A DNA stretch of 5,963 nucleotides from a bacterium (GTDB lineage: Bacteria; Blakebacterota; Blakebacteria; Blakebacterales; Blakebacteraceae): positions 1-5,963 of the forward strand of contig JALGWK010000116.1 of assembly GCA_025774205.1 (NCBI GenBank), written 5' to 3'. A program made the position numbers and the translations under genes. The notes beneath the pieces were generated by a model, which was given only the letters and a program-made list of their open reading frames with translations, did not search any database and was not told where the DNA came from. Shown here piece after piece: positions 1 through 5,554 of the stretch (position 1 is its first letter; each line of letters opens with the position of its first letter).

Positions 1-74
1 CCGGGGAGAGTGACGCGGCAGCTGACGAAGAGACCGAGACTGTCGAAGAGACGGAAGAAGAAACGAAAGAGTAA
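1..74 (+). CDS. C-terminal tail of upstream gene (likely ribosomal protein S16 or KhpA-type KH protein), partial
   Basis: Reading from base 3, the window opens with 23 residues ending at a TAA at 72-74. The tail is strongly acidic (about half Glu/Asp, ending EETEEETKE). The gene body lies outside the window. In many bacteria the gene before rimM is rpsP (S16) or a small KH-domain RNA-binding protein (khpA), and S16 often carries an acidic low-complexity extension, so rpsP is the favoured guess by context. No domain residues are visible, so identity is inference. The TAA lies one base before the GTG chosen for rimM, which argues that these bases code for this tail and not for a basic N-terminus of RimM. 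Confidence 0.7.
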   Translation, partial: GESDAAADEETETVEETEEETKE

Positions 75-75
75 C

Positions 76-624
76 GTGGGAAGTGATCCCTCGCGGTCCG
101 GTGAAAAGGAAGTCGTCGCCGACGAACTCGTCGAGATCGGACGGGTCTCGAAGCCGTGGGGTGTGAAGGGGGAGGTCAAGGTCCGGCTGGTCACGGATGT
201 ACCAGGTCGGTTCCAGGGGCTCGAGGGGATCTGGCTCCATGACGACGGAGAGAAGATCACCTGGTACCGGATCGAGCAGGTCAAGAGACTGAAGCAGGCC
301 GTCGCCCTGAAACTGGAGGGGATCGATTCTCCCGAAGCGGCGGAAAAACTCAGGAACCTGGAGGTGGCGGTTCCGGAAGCCGAGCGGGCGGAGCTGGAGG
401 AGGGGGAGTATTTCATCTACGACCTCATCGGGCTCGAGGTCGTCGATCCTGACGGCCGGCGACTCGGTGAACTGTCGAAGGTCTTCCAGGGCTCGGCCCA
501 GGATGTCTTCGAGGTAGCGACCCCGGAAGGGGCGCGGCTGGTGCCGGCGGTATCGGCGTACGTGACCGGGATCGATCTTGAGCGGGGTCGGGTGGTCCTG
601 ATCCTTCCGGAGATCGAGGAATAG
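76..624 (+). CDS. rimM: Ribosome maturation factor RimM
   Basis: RimM binds S19 on the nascent 30S subunit and assists maturation of the 16S rRNA head domain in the cytoplasm. The 182-residue product has the expected two parts. The N-terminal RimM barrel (about residues 17-103) opens with VEIGRVSKPWGVKGEVKV and a TDVPGRF segment. The C-terminal PRC-barrel (about 108-180) begins EGEYFIYDLIGLEVVD and ends in GRVVLILPEIEE. Length matches the usual 165-185. The start is GTG at 76, one base after the upstream stop. A longer start at GTG 10 would add a Lys/Arg-rich leader that is only the out-of-frame reading of the upstream acidic tail. The Shine-Dalgarno is weak (AAAGAG at 66-71), so translational coupling is likely. 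trmD follows after 15 nt, the classic partner order. Confidence 0.95.
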   Translation: MGSDPSRSGEKEVVADELVEIGRVSKPWGVKGEVKVRLVTDVPGRFQGLEGIWLHDDGEKITWYRIEQVKRLKQAVALKLEGIDSPEAAEKLRNLEVAVPEAERAELEEGEYFIYDLIGLEVVDPDGRRLGELSKVFQGSAQDVFEVATPEGARLVPAVSAYVTGIDLERGRVVLILPEIEE

Positions 625-639
625 AAGGAAGGGTGAGAC

Positions 640-1422
640 ATGGAGATCCATGTCCTGACGCTCTTCCCCGGGTACTTTGACAGCCCTCTCGAAGCCGGCC
701 TGCTGGGCAGGGGGGTGTCGGAAGGGTCTCTCGGGATCACGATCCACGATCTGAGGACGTGGACCCATGATCGGCGCGGAACCGTCGATGATTACCCCTT
801 CGGGGGTGGTCCGGGAATGGTGCTGAAGCCGGAACCGTTCTTCGAAGCGTACGATGCACTCCGGGAGGAAGGTCTGCCGGCAGAGGCGGAGGTCGTGCTG
901 ACGACGCCTCAGGGGACCCTCTTCGACCAGGCAGCGGCCAGAGATTTGTCGGAGCGGGATCAATTCGTCATCCTCTGCGGCAGGTACCGGGGGATCGATG
1001 AGCGCGTCAGATCGGCGCTGGTGACCCGCGAGTACAGTGTCGGAGATGTTATCCTCAACGGTGGTGAAGGAGCGGCGCTCCTCATCATCGAGGCGGTGGC
1101 CCGGCTGCTGCCGGGGGCCATGGGTGATCCCGCCTCGGCCGCGGCCGATTCGTTCGAGACGGGGATACTCGATCACCCGCATTACACCCGTCCTCCGGAG
1201 TATCGGGGGATGGAGGTACCTGGAATACTGCTTTCGGGTGACCATGGCGCCGTCGACAGGTGGCGTCGGCACGAAGCTCTGAGGTCGACGCTGAAGCGGC
1301 GTCCTGACCTGTTGCGAACGGCCTCCCTGTCGGAAAAGGACAGGGAGTATCTGGATCAACTTGCTGATGATGAACGGCCGGGGGCGTGGAGCCCCGGGTC
1401 CGATGAAGGAGATGAAGTATGA
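640..1422 (+). CDS. trmD: tRNA (guanine-N1)-methyltransferase TrmD
   Basis: TrmD uses S-adenosylmethionine to make m1G37 next to the anticodon, preventing +1 frameshifting. It is a homodimeric SPOUT-fold enzyme. In the 260-residue product I see [11 protein letters not shown] near the N-terminus, [19 protein letters not shown] (42-60), the trefoil-knot cofactor segments [11 protein letters not shown] (113-123) and [12 protein letters not shown] (132-143), ARLLPG with Arg155, and [16 protein letters not shown] (170-185), where Asp170 corresponds to the catalytic Asp169 of the E. coli enzyme. The C-terminal tRNA-binding part includes [19 protein letters not shown]. Residue 117 is Arg where many homologues have Glu; Bacteroidota enzymes as I recall them have Lys there. 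ATG 640 follows a purine-rich ribosome site (AAGGAAGGG at 625-633). The stop overlaps the rplS start by 4 nt. Confidence 0.97.
   Translation: MEIHVLTLFPGYFDSPLEAGLLGRGVSEGSLGITIHDLRTWTHDRRGTVDDYPFGGGPGMVLKPEPFFEAYDALREEGLPAEAEVVLTTPQGTLFDQAAARDLSERDQFVILCGRYRGIDERVRSALVTREYSVGDVILNGGEGAALLIIEAVARLLPGAMGDPASAAADSFETGILDHPHYTRPPEYRGMEVPGILLSGDHGAVDRWRRHEALRSTLKRRPDLLRTASLSEKDREYLDQLADDERPGAWSPGSDEGDEV
1378..1397 (+). other. GC-rich hairpin just upstream of the rplS ribosome-binding site
   Basis: GGGGC at 1381-1385 can pair with GCCCC at 1391-1395 around a 5-nt loop. An alternative register pairs CCGGGG (1378-1383) with CCCCGG (1392-1397). It lies in the last codons of trmD and ends about 9 nt before the AAGGAG of rplS. 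No T-run follows, so it is not an intrinsic terminator. It may modulate mRNA processing or rplS translation, but short GC stems are common in GC-rich coding DNA. Confidence 0.3.
1406..1411 (+). promoter_or_regulatory. Strong ribosome-binding site of rplS
   Basis: AAGGAG lies 7 nt before ATG 1419 and inside the trmD coding end. It is one of the two best Shine-Dalgarno matches in the window. This fits a ribosomal protein that must be translated more often than the adjacent RimM and TrmD from the same mRNA, and it fixes the rplS start despite the ATGA overlap with trmD. Confidence 0.75.
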
Positions 1423-1853
1423 AGCGCCTGGAAGCACTGGCGGCGGTCGAGAAGAGAACCGATCATCCTGACTTCAGGTCGGGTGATACGGTCACGGTAC
1501 ATGTCCGTGTCGTGGAAGGTGAGAAGGAGCGGATCCAGCTCTTCGAGGGGATCGTGATCGGTATCAAGGGTTCGGGGAACGGACGTACCTTCACCGTGCG
1601 GAAGATCTCCGGTGGTATCGGCGTCGAGCGGATATTCCCGCTCAACACCCCGATGATCAGCAGGATAGAGATCACCCGGCGGGGGAAGGTGCGCCGGGCC
1701 AAACTGAACTACCTGCGTGACCGGGTCGGCAAGCGGGCCCGGGTCAAGGAGCGCCGGGTCACGAGCGTGAAGAAGAGCGTGCCCGAAACCGGAGACGCGG
1801 CCGCCGTGGAAGCGCCGGATGACGGCGATGAGGTGAAACCGGAGAAGAGCTGA
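1419..1853 (+). CDS. rplS: 50S ribosomal protein L19
   Basis: L19 sits at the 30S-50S interface and contributes to an intersubunit bridge. The 144-residue product matches the family across residues 1-114: [16 protein letters not shown] (19-34), the hallmark [15 protein letters not shown] (39-53), [21 protein letters not shown] (58-78, given here as two adjoining motifs, FTVRKIS and [11 protein letters not shown]), [19 protein letters not shown] (87-105) and a final KERR. The usual length is about 115-120, so residues 115-144 are an extra tail that is first basic-mixed, then Asp/Glu-rich ([11 protein letters not shown]). ATG 1419 overlaps the trmD stop as ATGA and has a strong Shine-Dalgarno. 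It is followed by rnhB after 7 nt. Confidence 0.97.
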   Translation: MKRLEALAAVEKRTDHPDFRSGDTVTVHVRVVEGEKERIQLFEGIVIGIKGSGNGRTFTVRKISGGIGVERIFPLNTPMISRIEITRRGKVRRAKLNYLRDRVGKRARVKERRVTSVKKSVPETGDAAAVEAPDDGDEVKPEKS

Positions 1854-1860
1854 GAGCGAC

Positions 1861-3027
1861 GTGGATCCGGGTGACAGAAGTCTCCGGGATCTGGCAGACC
1901 TGCTCGAAGGGGCGGTGAGTCCCGCCGAGCGGTCGCGGCTGATCAGTGCCCTCGAACACGATCCGCGCGCCGGCGCGAGGAAACTCGCCGAACGCGCCCG
2001 GAGGCAGGACGACAAAGCCCGTCGGCGTGATGCGCGCTGGCGGGCTTTTTGCGATCCGGAGCGGCGTCTGCGGGAGAAGGGTTACACCCGCGTGGCCGGT
2101 GTAGACGAGGCCGGACGGGGTCCCCTGGCCGGTCCGGTGTACGCCGCGGCGGTCATCCTTCCCGAAGGATTCATCCATCATCCGCTCGATGATTCCAAAC
2201 GGATGACGCCACAGGCACGTCAGAAGGCATACAGGGCGATAATGTCGGCGGCAGTCGCGCACGGGACAGGGGTGGCGTCAGTAGCTGAGATCGATCGTCA
2301 CAACATCCTGGGCGCTGTGCACCTCGCCGTGCGGAGAGCCCTCGAAGCGATCGATCCGCCGGCCGAGTTCGCGCTGGTAGACGGTCGCCCCCTGACCTCG
2401 TGCCCGGTCCCCCACCTGGCCCTCGTAAAGGGTGACAGCCGTTCACGGGTGATCGCGGCCGCCAGCGTCATCGCCAAGGTGGAGCGGGACGACATGATGA
2501 TGGAACTCGACCGGGAGTATCCAGGCTACGGGTTCGGTAAACACAAGGGCTACGGCACGGAGGAACACCGCCGGGCGATCGGGCAGCTGGGACCCTCACC
2601 GGTCCATCGCAGGTCGTTCCTGCGGTCGGGAGAGCAGGTCGAACTGATACCTCCGACCTCCAGGGAGAGTGCCCATGAATGGGGCCGGAGAGCGGAAGAC
2701 CTGGTCGCCCGGGAATACGCCGAAAGGGGCTACCGGATCAAACACCGCCGCTGGCGCGGGGGCGGGGGGGAGATCGACCTGGTCTGCCGGCGGGATGATG
2801 AACTGGTCATCGTCGAGATCAAGGCTGCCAGAGGATTCTCTGCCGGTCCTCCCGCGGGCTGGCTCGATCGAGGTCAGCGGAAACGGCTGCGGAGCGCGGC
2901 CACCGAACTGCTTGGACAGATGCAGGCAGGCAGGGGGCGGTTATCGGTACGATTCGACCTGGTCGGCGTGGTCGACAGCGGGAGCGGACCGCCGAGAGTG
3001 ACCCGGATGGAAGGGATCGAGATGTGA
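1861..3027 (+). CDS. rnhB: RNase HII fused to a YraN/UPF0102 nuclease-like domain
   Basis: One uninterrupted 388-residue ORF carries two proteins usually encoded separately. Residues 1-75 are a charged helical extension (LEHDPRAGARKLAERARR) like that of Bacillus-type RNase HII. Residues 76-256 are RNase HII: GVDEAGRGPLAGPV with Asp82 and Glu83, DSKRM (111-115), LVDG with Asp174, KGDSRSRVIAAASVIAKVERD with Asp210 (in the 190-210 block), then YGFGKHKGYGT and GPSPVHRRSF. These supply the four metal-binding acids for cleaving RNA in RNA-DNA hybrids and at single ribonucleotides. Residues about 268-388 match YraN: WGRRAEDLVAREYAERGYRI, GEIDLV with Glu304 and Asp306, and VEIK with Glu319 and Lys321, the PD-(D/E)XK-like core, ending VRFDLVGVV. 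GTG 1861 is chosen because it retains the family-like extension; in-frame GTG 1915 is an alternative, and the Shine-Dalgarno is weak. Function of the YraN part is not well established. Confidence 0.93.
   Translation: MDPGDRSLRDLADLLEGAVSPAERSRLISALEHDPRAGARKLAERARRQDDKARRRDARWRAFCDPERRLREKGYTRVAGVDEAGRGPLAGPVYAAAVILPEGFIHHPLDDSKRMTPQARQKAYRAIMSAAVAHGTGVASVAEIDRHNILGAVHLAVRRALEAIDPPAEFALVDGRPLTSCPVPHLALVKGDSRSRVIAAASVIAKVERDDMMMELDREYPGYGFGKHKGYGTEEHRRAIGQLGPSPVHRRSFLRSGEQVELIPPTSRESAHEWGRRAEDLVAREYAERGYRIKHRRWRGGGGEIDLVCRRDDELVIVEIKAARGFSAGPPAGWLDRGQRKRLRSAATELLGQMQAGRGRLSVRFDLVGVVDSGSGPPRVTRMEGIEM
2014..2050 (+). terminator. Intrinsic-terminator-like hairpin inside 5' part of rnhB
   Basis: AAAGCCCG (2014-2021) pairs perfectly with CGGGCTTT (2041-2048). 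The pairing continues inward through T2022-G2040, C2023-G2039, G2024-T2038 and GCG (2025-2027) with CGC (2035-2037). This makes a 14-bp stem with two G-U pairs and a 7-nt loop (2028-2034). A T5 tract (2046-2050) sits at the 3' side, partly within the stem. The shape is that of a Rho-independent terminator on the + strand. It lies about 160 nt after the rplS stop, inside the region coding for the RNase HII N-terminal extension, so it could attenuate transcription between ribosomal and downstream genes. Translating ribosomes would tend to melt it. Activity is inference; chance is possible. Confidence 0.4.
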
Positions 3028-4289
3028 ACCGGATCGAGAAGAAAGAACGCTGGGGCTGGTACCTCTTCGATTTCGCGAACACCAGCTTCACCGTCGTGGT
3101 GGTCACGGTGGCCTATGCGCTCTTCTTCAGGTTCTACGTAGTTGGCGACGAAGTGGTTGGTGATCTCTACTGGGGACTCGGCAATTCGATATCGATGTTC
3201 ATCGTCGGCCTCACCAGCCCCTGGCTGGGGGCCATCTCCGACACGACCGCCAGGAAAAAGCTCTTCATCGGCATCTACTCGTTCCTCTGCATCATTGCCA
3301 CCGCCCTCATGATCACGGTCGGAGCGGGAGACATCTGGTGGGGCCTGCTCCTGTTCATGGTCGGCAATATCGGCTTCCAGGGCGGACTGGTGTTCTACAA
3401 CGCCTTCCTACCCGAGATCAGCCCTCCAGGACAGATCGGTAAGATATCCGGGAACGGCTTCGCCTGGGGATATGTCGGCGCGCTGGCCTCGCTCCTCATC
3501 TCGCTTCCGTTCGCTCTCAGGGCGACACGGCTGGAAGATCCTGGTCTCCTGGCACCGGTCTTCCCGATCTCGGCGCTCTTCTTTCTTATCTTTGCGATCC
3601 CGTTCTTCCTCTGGGTGCGGGAGCGGAAACCGGCAGTAGATACGGATGTAAGTCCCTGGCGTGAGGGTTGGCGGAGGGTCAGAACGACTCTGGGACACCT
3701 GAAGCGCTACCGTCAGACGGTGCGGTTCCTGCTGGCGTATTTCATCTACAGCGACGGGATCAACACCGTCATCGCTTTTGGTGGCATATATGCCATGGGC
3801 ACGCTCGACTTCAATTTTGCTCAGGTACTGGGTTTCTTCGCCATCCTGCAGCTGGCGGCCATTGCCGGAGCGTGGGGATTCGGTATTCTGACCGATCGCT
3901 GGGGGGCGAAACAGGTTGTCGAGTTGACGCTTGCCATCTGGCTGGTTATGGCGATCTGGGCGGTCCTCGTTCAGAGCCAGGGAGCATTCTATGCCGTGGG
4001 CGCGCTGGCCGGAATCGCCATGGGTTCAAGCCAGGGGGCATCGAGAGCCTTGATGGCGGAGCTCACGCCAGCGAACCGGGAAGCGGAGTTCTATGGCTTC
4101 TACGGTCTCTGCGGGCGTTTCTCCGCGATCGTGGGAACGGCCCTCTTCGGACTCGTCAGCAGTCTGACCGGAAGCCAGCGCTGGGCGGTCCTCTCGATCG
4201 CGCCTTTCTTCGCCGTGGGCTGGTTGCTCTTGCGGACCGTGGATGTGGAGGCCGGGCGGGCGGTCATCCGGGAGGAGAACGGGCAATGA
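3024..4289 (+). CDS. MFS transporter, UMF1 / Atg22-like family
   Basis: An integral inner-membrane protein of 421 residues with about 12 hydrophobic segments (roughly 20-38, 48-70, 79-100, 105-128, 144-165, 175-197, 231-255, 264-288, 299-318, 320-340, 360-382, 386-404) and a central basic cytoplasmic loop (198-230), the classic 6+6 MFS arrangement. Family signs are the N-terminal WGWYLFDFANTSF, the loop 2-3 motif GAISDTTARKKLF (69-81), FYNAFLPEI (124-132), YFIYSDGINTVI (239-250) and SSQGASRALMAELTP followed by EFYGFYGLCGRFSAIVGT. These match bacterial relatives of the yeast vacuolar amino-acid effluxer Atg22. The substrate cannot be read from sequence. GTG 3024 overlaps the rnhB stop as GTGA, with GGAAGGG at 3009-3015, implying coupled translation. 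Its stop overlaps a possible small ORF. Confidence 0.88.
   Translation: MNRIEKKERWGWYLFDFANTSFTVVVVTVAYALFFRFYVVGDEVVGDLYWGLGNSISMFIVGLTSPWLGAISDTTARKKLFIGIYSFLCIIATALMITVGAGDIWWGLLLFMVGNIGFQGGLVFYNAFLPEISPPGQIGKISGNGFAWGYVGALASLLISLPFALRATRLEDPGLLAPVFPISALFFLIFAIPFFLWVRERKPAVDTDVSPWREGWRRVRTTLGHLKRYRQTVRFLLAYFIYSDGINTVIAFGGIYAMGTLDFNFAQVLGFFAILQLAAIAGAWGFGILTDRWGAKQVVELTLAIWLVMAIWAVLVQSQGAFYAVGALAGIAMGSSQGASRALMAELTPANREAEFYGFYGLCGRFSAIVGTALFGLVSSLTGSQRWAVLSIAPFFAVGWLLLRTVDVEAGRAVIREENGQ
4271..4277 (+). promoter_or_regulatory. Strong Shine-Dalgarno-like site before the small ORF at 4286
   Basis: GGAGGAG lies 8 nt before ATG 4286, within the final codons of the MFS gene. It is a near-perfect match to the anti-Shine-Dalgarno core at ideal spacing, and is the main reason to take the 24-codon ORF seriously. 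It may instead simply encode the Arg-Glu-Glu near the transporter C-terminus. Confidence 0.4.
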
Positions 4290-4360
4290 AGGTATTATCA
4301 ATGAAGCCTCGGATTGACTCAGAACGGAGCGGGGACTACGTTTCCGGCTCCAGAACCTGA
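4286..4360 (+). CDS. Possible 24-residue small ORF between transporter and lipoprotein genes
   Basis: ATG 4286 overlaps the MFS stop as ATGA and runs 24 codons to TGA 4358-4360, ending 12 nt before the next gene. The peptide starts MKVLSMKPRIDSERSG and ends VSGSRT. It is polar and basic, with no membrane segment, signal or recognisable motif. It has a strong Shine-Dalgarno and a coupled start. It could be a real small protein, a translated leader that couples ribosomes to the lipoprotein gene, or chance. Its second half overlaps an imperfect hairpin (4319-4360). I do not recognise a family. Confidence 0.3.
   Translation: MKVLSMKPRIDSERSGDYVSGSRT
4319..4360 (+). other. Imperfect hairpin upstream of the lipoprotein gene
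   Basis: GGAGC (4326-4330) pairs with GCTCC (4347-4351). Inside, GGGGA (4331-4335) pairs with TTTCC (4341-4345) using two G-U pairs, with a one-base bulge and the 5-nt loop CTACG. Outside an internal loop, TCAG (4319-4322) pairs with CTGA (4357-4360). No T-run follows, so a Rho-independent terminator is unlikely. It ends 2 nt before the GGGAG ribosome site of the next gene, so it could affect its translation or mark an mRNA processing site. Confidence 0.3.
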
Positions 4361-4372
4361 CGGGAGTCGAGC

Positions 4373-5554
4373 ATGGGCGGAACCGAGTTCCACAGCTTCA
4401 GATACCAGCGGATGACGCTCCTCGTGACGGGCGCGATCCTCACCCTTGCCGTGACAGGCTGCGAGCGTCCGCTCGATCATGCCTACGGTGACCGGAACCA
4501 GATCGTGATCTTCGCCGATGAGGCCAACTGGGAACTCTACGGTGAACGGCTCAAGATGATCTTCGAGCGGGAGATAAGGACCCCCCGGACGGAGTACGTT
4601 TTCCAGACCCGCAACGAAACCCTCGACAAATGGCAATTCTTCTCCCGCTACTACCATCTGCTCCTCTGTGGCGCTATCAGTGAAGACACTCCCACCGCGG
4701 ACCGCATCCGGGAACACCTGTCCGATGAGGTGGAACAGCAGATCGCCGAGGAACGGAGCGGCCGCGCCATCGTGATGCGGAACCCTTACGCTGACGGCCA
4801 GATGCTCATGATCATCACGGCCGACACGGTTGAGCGGCTGCAGGCATACCTTCGACAGGCGGAAGAGCATGTCTTCAGCCTGATGGAAGAGCACCTCGAC
4901 GAACTGATCTCGACTCTCATCTACCGCGAGGATGAACAGTACGACATCGAGGGGCAGCTGCTGGACGACTACGGCTTCACCCTTCGGGTTCCGTGGGGCT
5001 TCAGGATGAACACCGATTTCGCGGACGAGAACTTCATCCGGATGATCAAGTATCAGCTGGAACGCTGGTTCTTCGCCTACTGGATTCCCGGGGACGAGAT
5101 CGACGAACGGGGTTTCGCCTGGGTCAGGGCTCTGGAGGATCTCGGTGCCCGGATCGAGAGGAATGAAGAGATAGACCTGGGAGCGGTCGATTTCATCAGC
5201 CAGCAGGCGATGAGCCTCAGGGATCATATCGGCCGGCTCTACTACGATCGTGACGCGGTCACCCGGGACAAGACCTTCGCCACCCTGGTTGAATTCGAGG
5301 GGCGATGGGCGGTCAGGCTCTCGGGTCTGTGGGAGAACAGTGAGAAACTGGCGGGTGGTCCTTTCGTCGCCTACTGTTTCCATGACAGCGATACGGACCG
5401 ACTCTGGTGGCTCGACGGGGCGGTCTTCGCTCCGAACGTGCCGAAGGAGACCCAGGTGCGACAGATGGATGTCATGATGCATACCTTCCTGACCGGCAGC
5501 CAGGCGGTCACCTACGTGGATTCAATCAGGGAATTGATCGGTGACAGACACTGA
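4373..5554 (+). CDS. Lipoprotein resembling the DUF4837 family
   Basis: The 393-residue protein has a lipoprotein signal: a short n-region with Arg10 and Arg13, a hydrophobic stretch (residues 14-26), and lipobox AVTGC with Cys30 as the lipidation site, so it should be membrane-anchored and face the periplasm. The mature part begins [13 protein letters not shown], then [13 protein letters not shown] and a mixed middle, and ends in a conserved-looking block: [19 protein letters not shown] (316-334), [13 protein letters not shown] (347-359) and [11 protein letters not shown] (362-372). That GLWE/GGPFV/FAPN-K pattern is what I recall of DUF4837, a family of unknown function known mainly from Bacteroidota. 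Assignment is from memory and needs a profile search. ATG 4373 has GGGAG (4362-4366) in front; ATG 4412 would also give a signal-like start but lacks a ribosome site and the basic n-region. No biochemical role can be given. Confidence 0.75.
   Translation: MGGTEFHSFRYQRMTLLVTGAILTLAVTGCERPLDHAYGDRNQIVIFADEANWELYGERLKMIFEREIRTPRTEYVFQTRNETLDKWQFFSRYYHLLLCGAISEDTPTADRIREHLSDEVEQQIAEERSGRAIVMRNPYADGQMLMIITADTVERLQAYLRQAEEHVFSLMEEHLDELISTLIYREDEQYDIEGQLLDDYGFTLRVPWGFRMNTDFADENFIRMIKYQLERWFFAYWIPGDEIDERGFAWVRALEDLGARIERNEEIDLGAVDFISQQAMSLRDHIGRLYYDRDAVTRDKTFATLVEFEGRWAVRLSGLWENSEKLAGGPFVAYCFHDSDTDRLWWLDGAVFAPNVPKETQVRQMDVMMHTFLTGSQAVTYVDSIRELIGDRH
5528..5532 (+). promoter_or_regulatory. Ribosome-binding site supporting the GTG 5541 start
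   Basis: AGGGA lies 8 nt before GTG 5541, inside the end of the preceding lipoprotein gene. No other in-frame start fits the Rossmann N-terminus, so this site supports the 14-nt gene overlap and coupled translation. Confidence 0.5.

Noticed and set aside
1356-2262. Antisense ORFs opposite trmD/rplS/rnhB
   Set aside because: They lie across three clearly identified genes and show Arg/Ser/Pro-rich low-complexity translations typical of shadow frames.
2758-2770. G5-C-G7 run in the YraN part, possible G-quadruplex or indel-prone site
   Set aside because: The reading frame is consistent on both sides (GEIDLV follows directly), so there is no sign of an error, and the run is explained by Gly codons.
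3668-4360. 230-codon + strand ORF overlapping the MFS gene
   Set aside because: It is an out-of-frame reading of the transporter (Gly/Arg/His-rich, no membrane segments). Only its last 24 codons, from ATG 4286, are considered as a separate small ORF.
4290-4372. Promoter in the spacer before the lipoprotein gene
   Set aside because: I could not find a convincing -35/-10 pair; the spacer is better explained by the small ORF and hairpin.
4319-5482. Long antisense ORF (387 codons) opposite the lipoprotein gene
   Set aside because: It mirrors the codon pattern of the sense gene in GC-rich DNA, has no recognisable motif, and the sense strand carries a signal peptide, lipobox and family-like C-terminal block.
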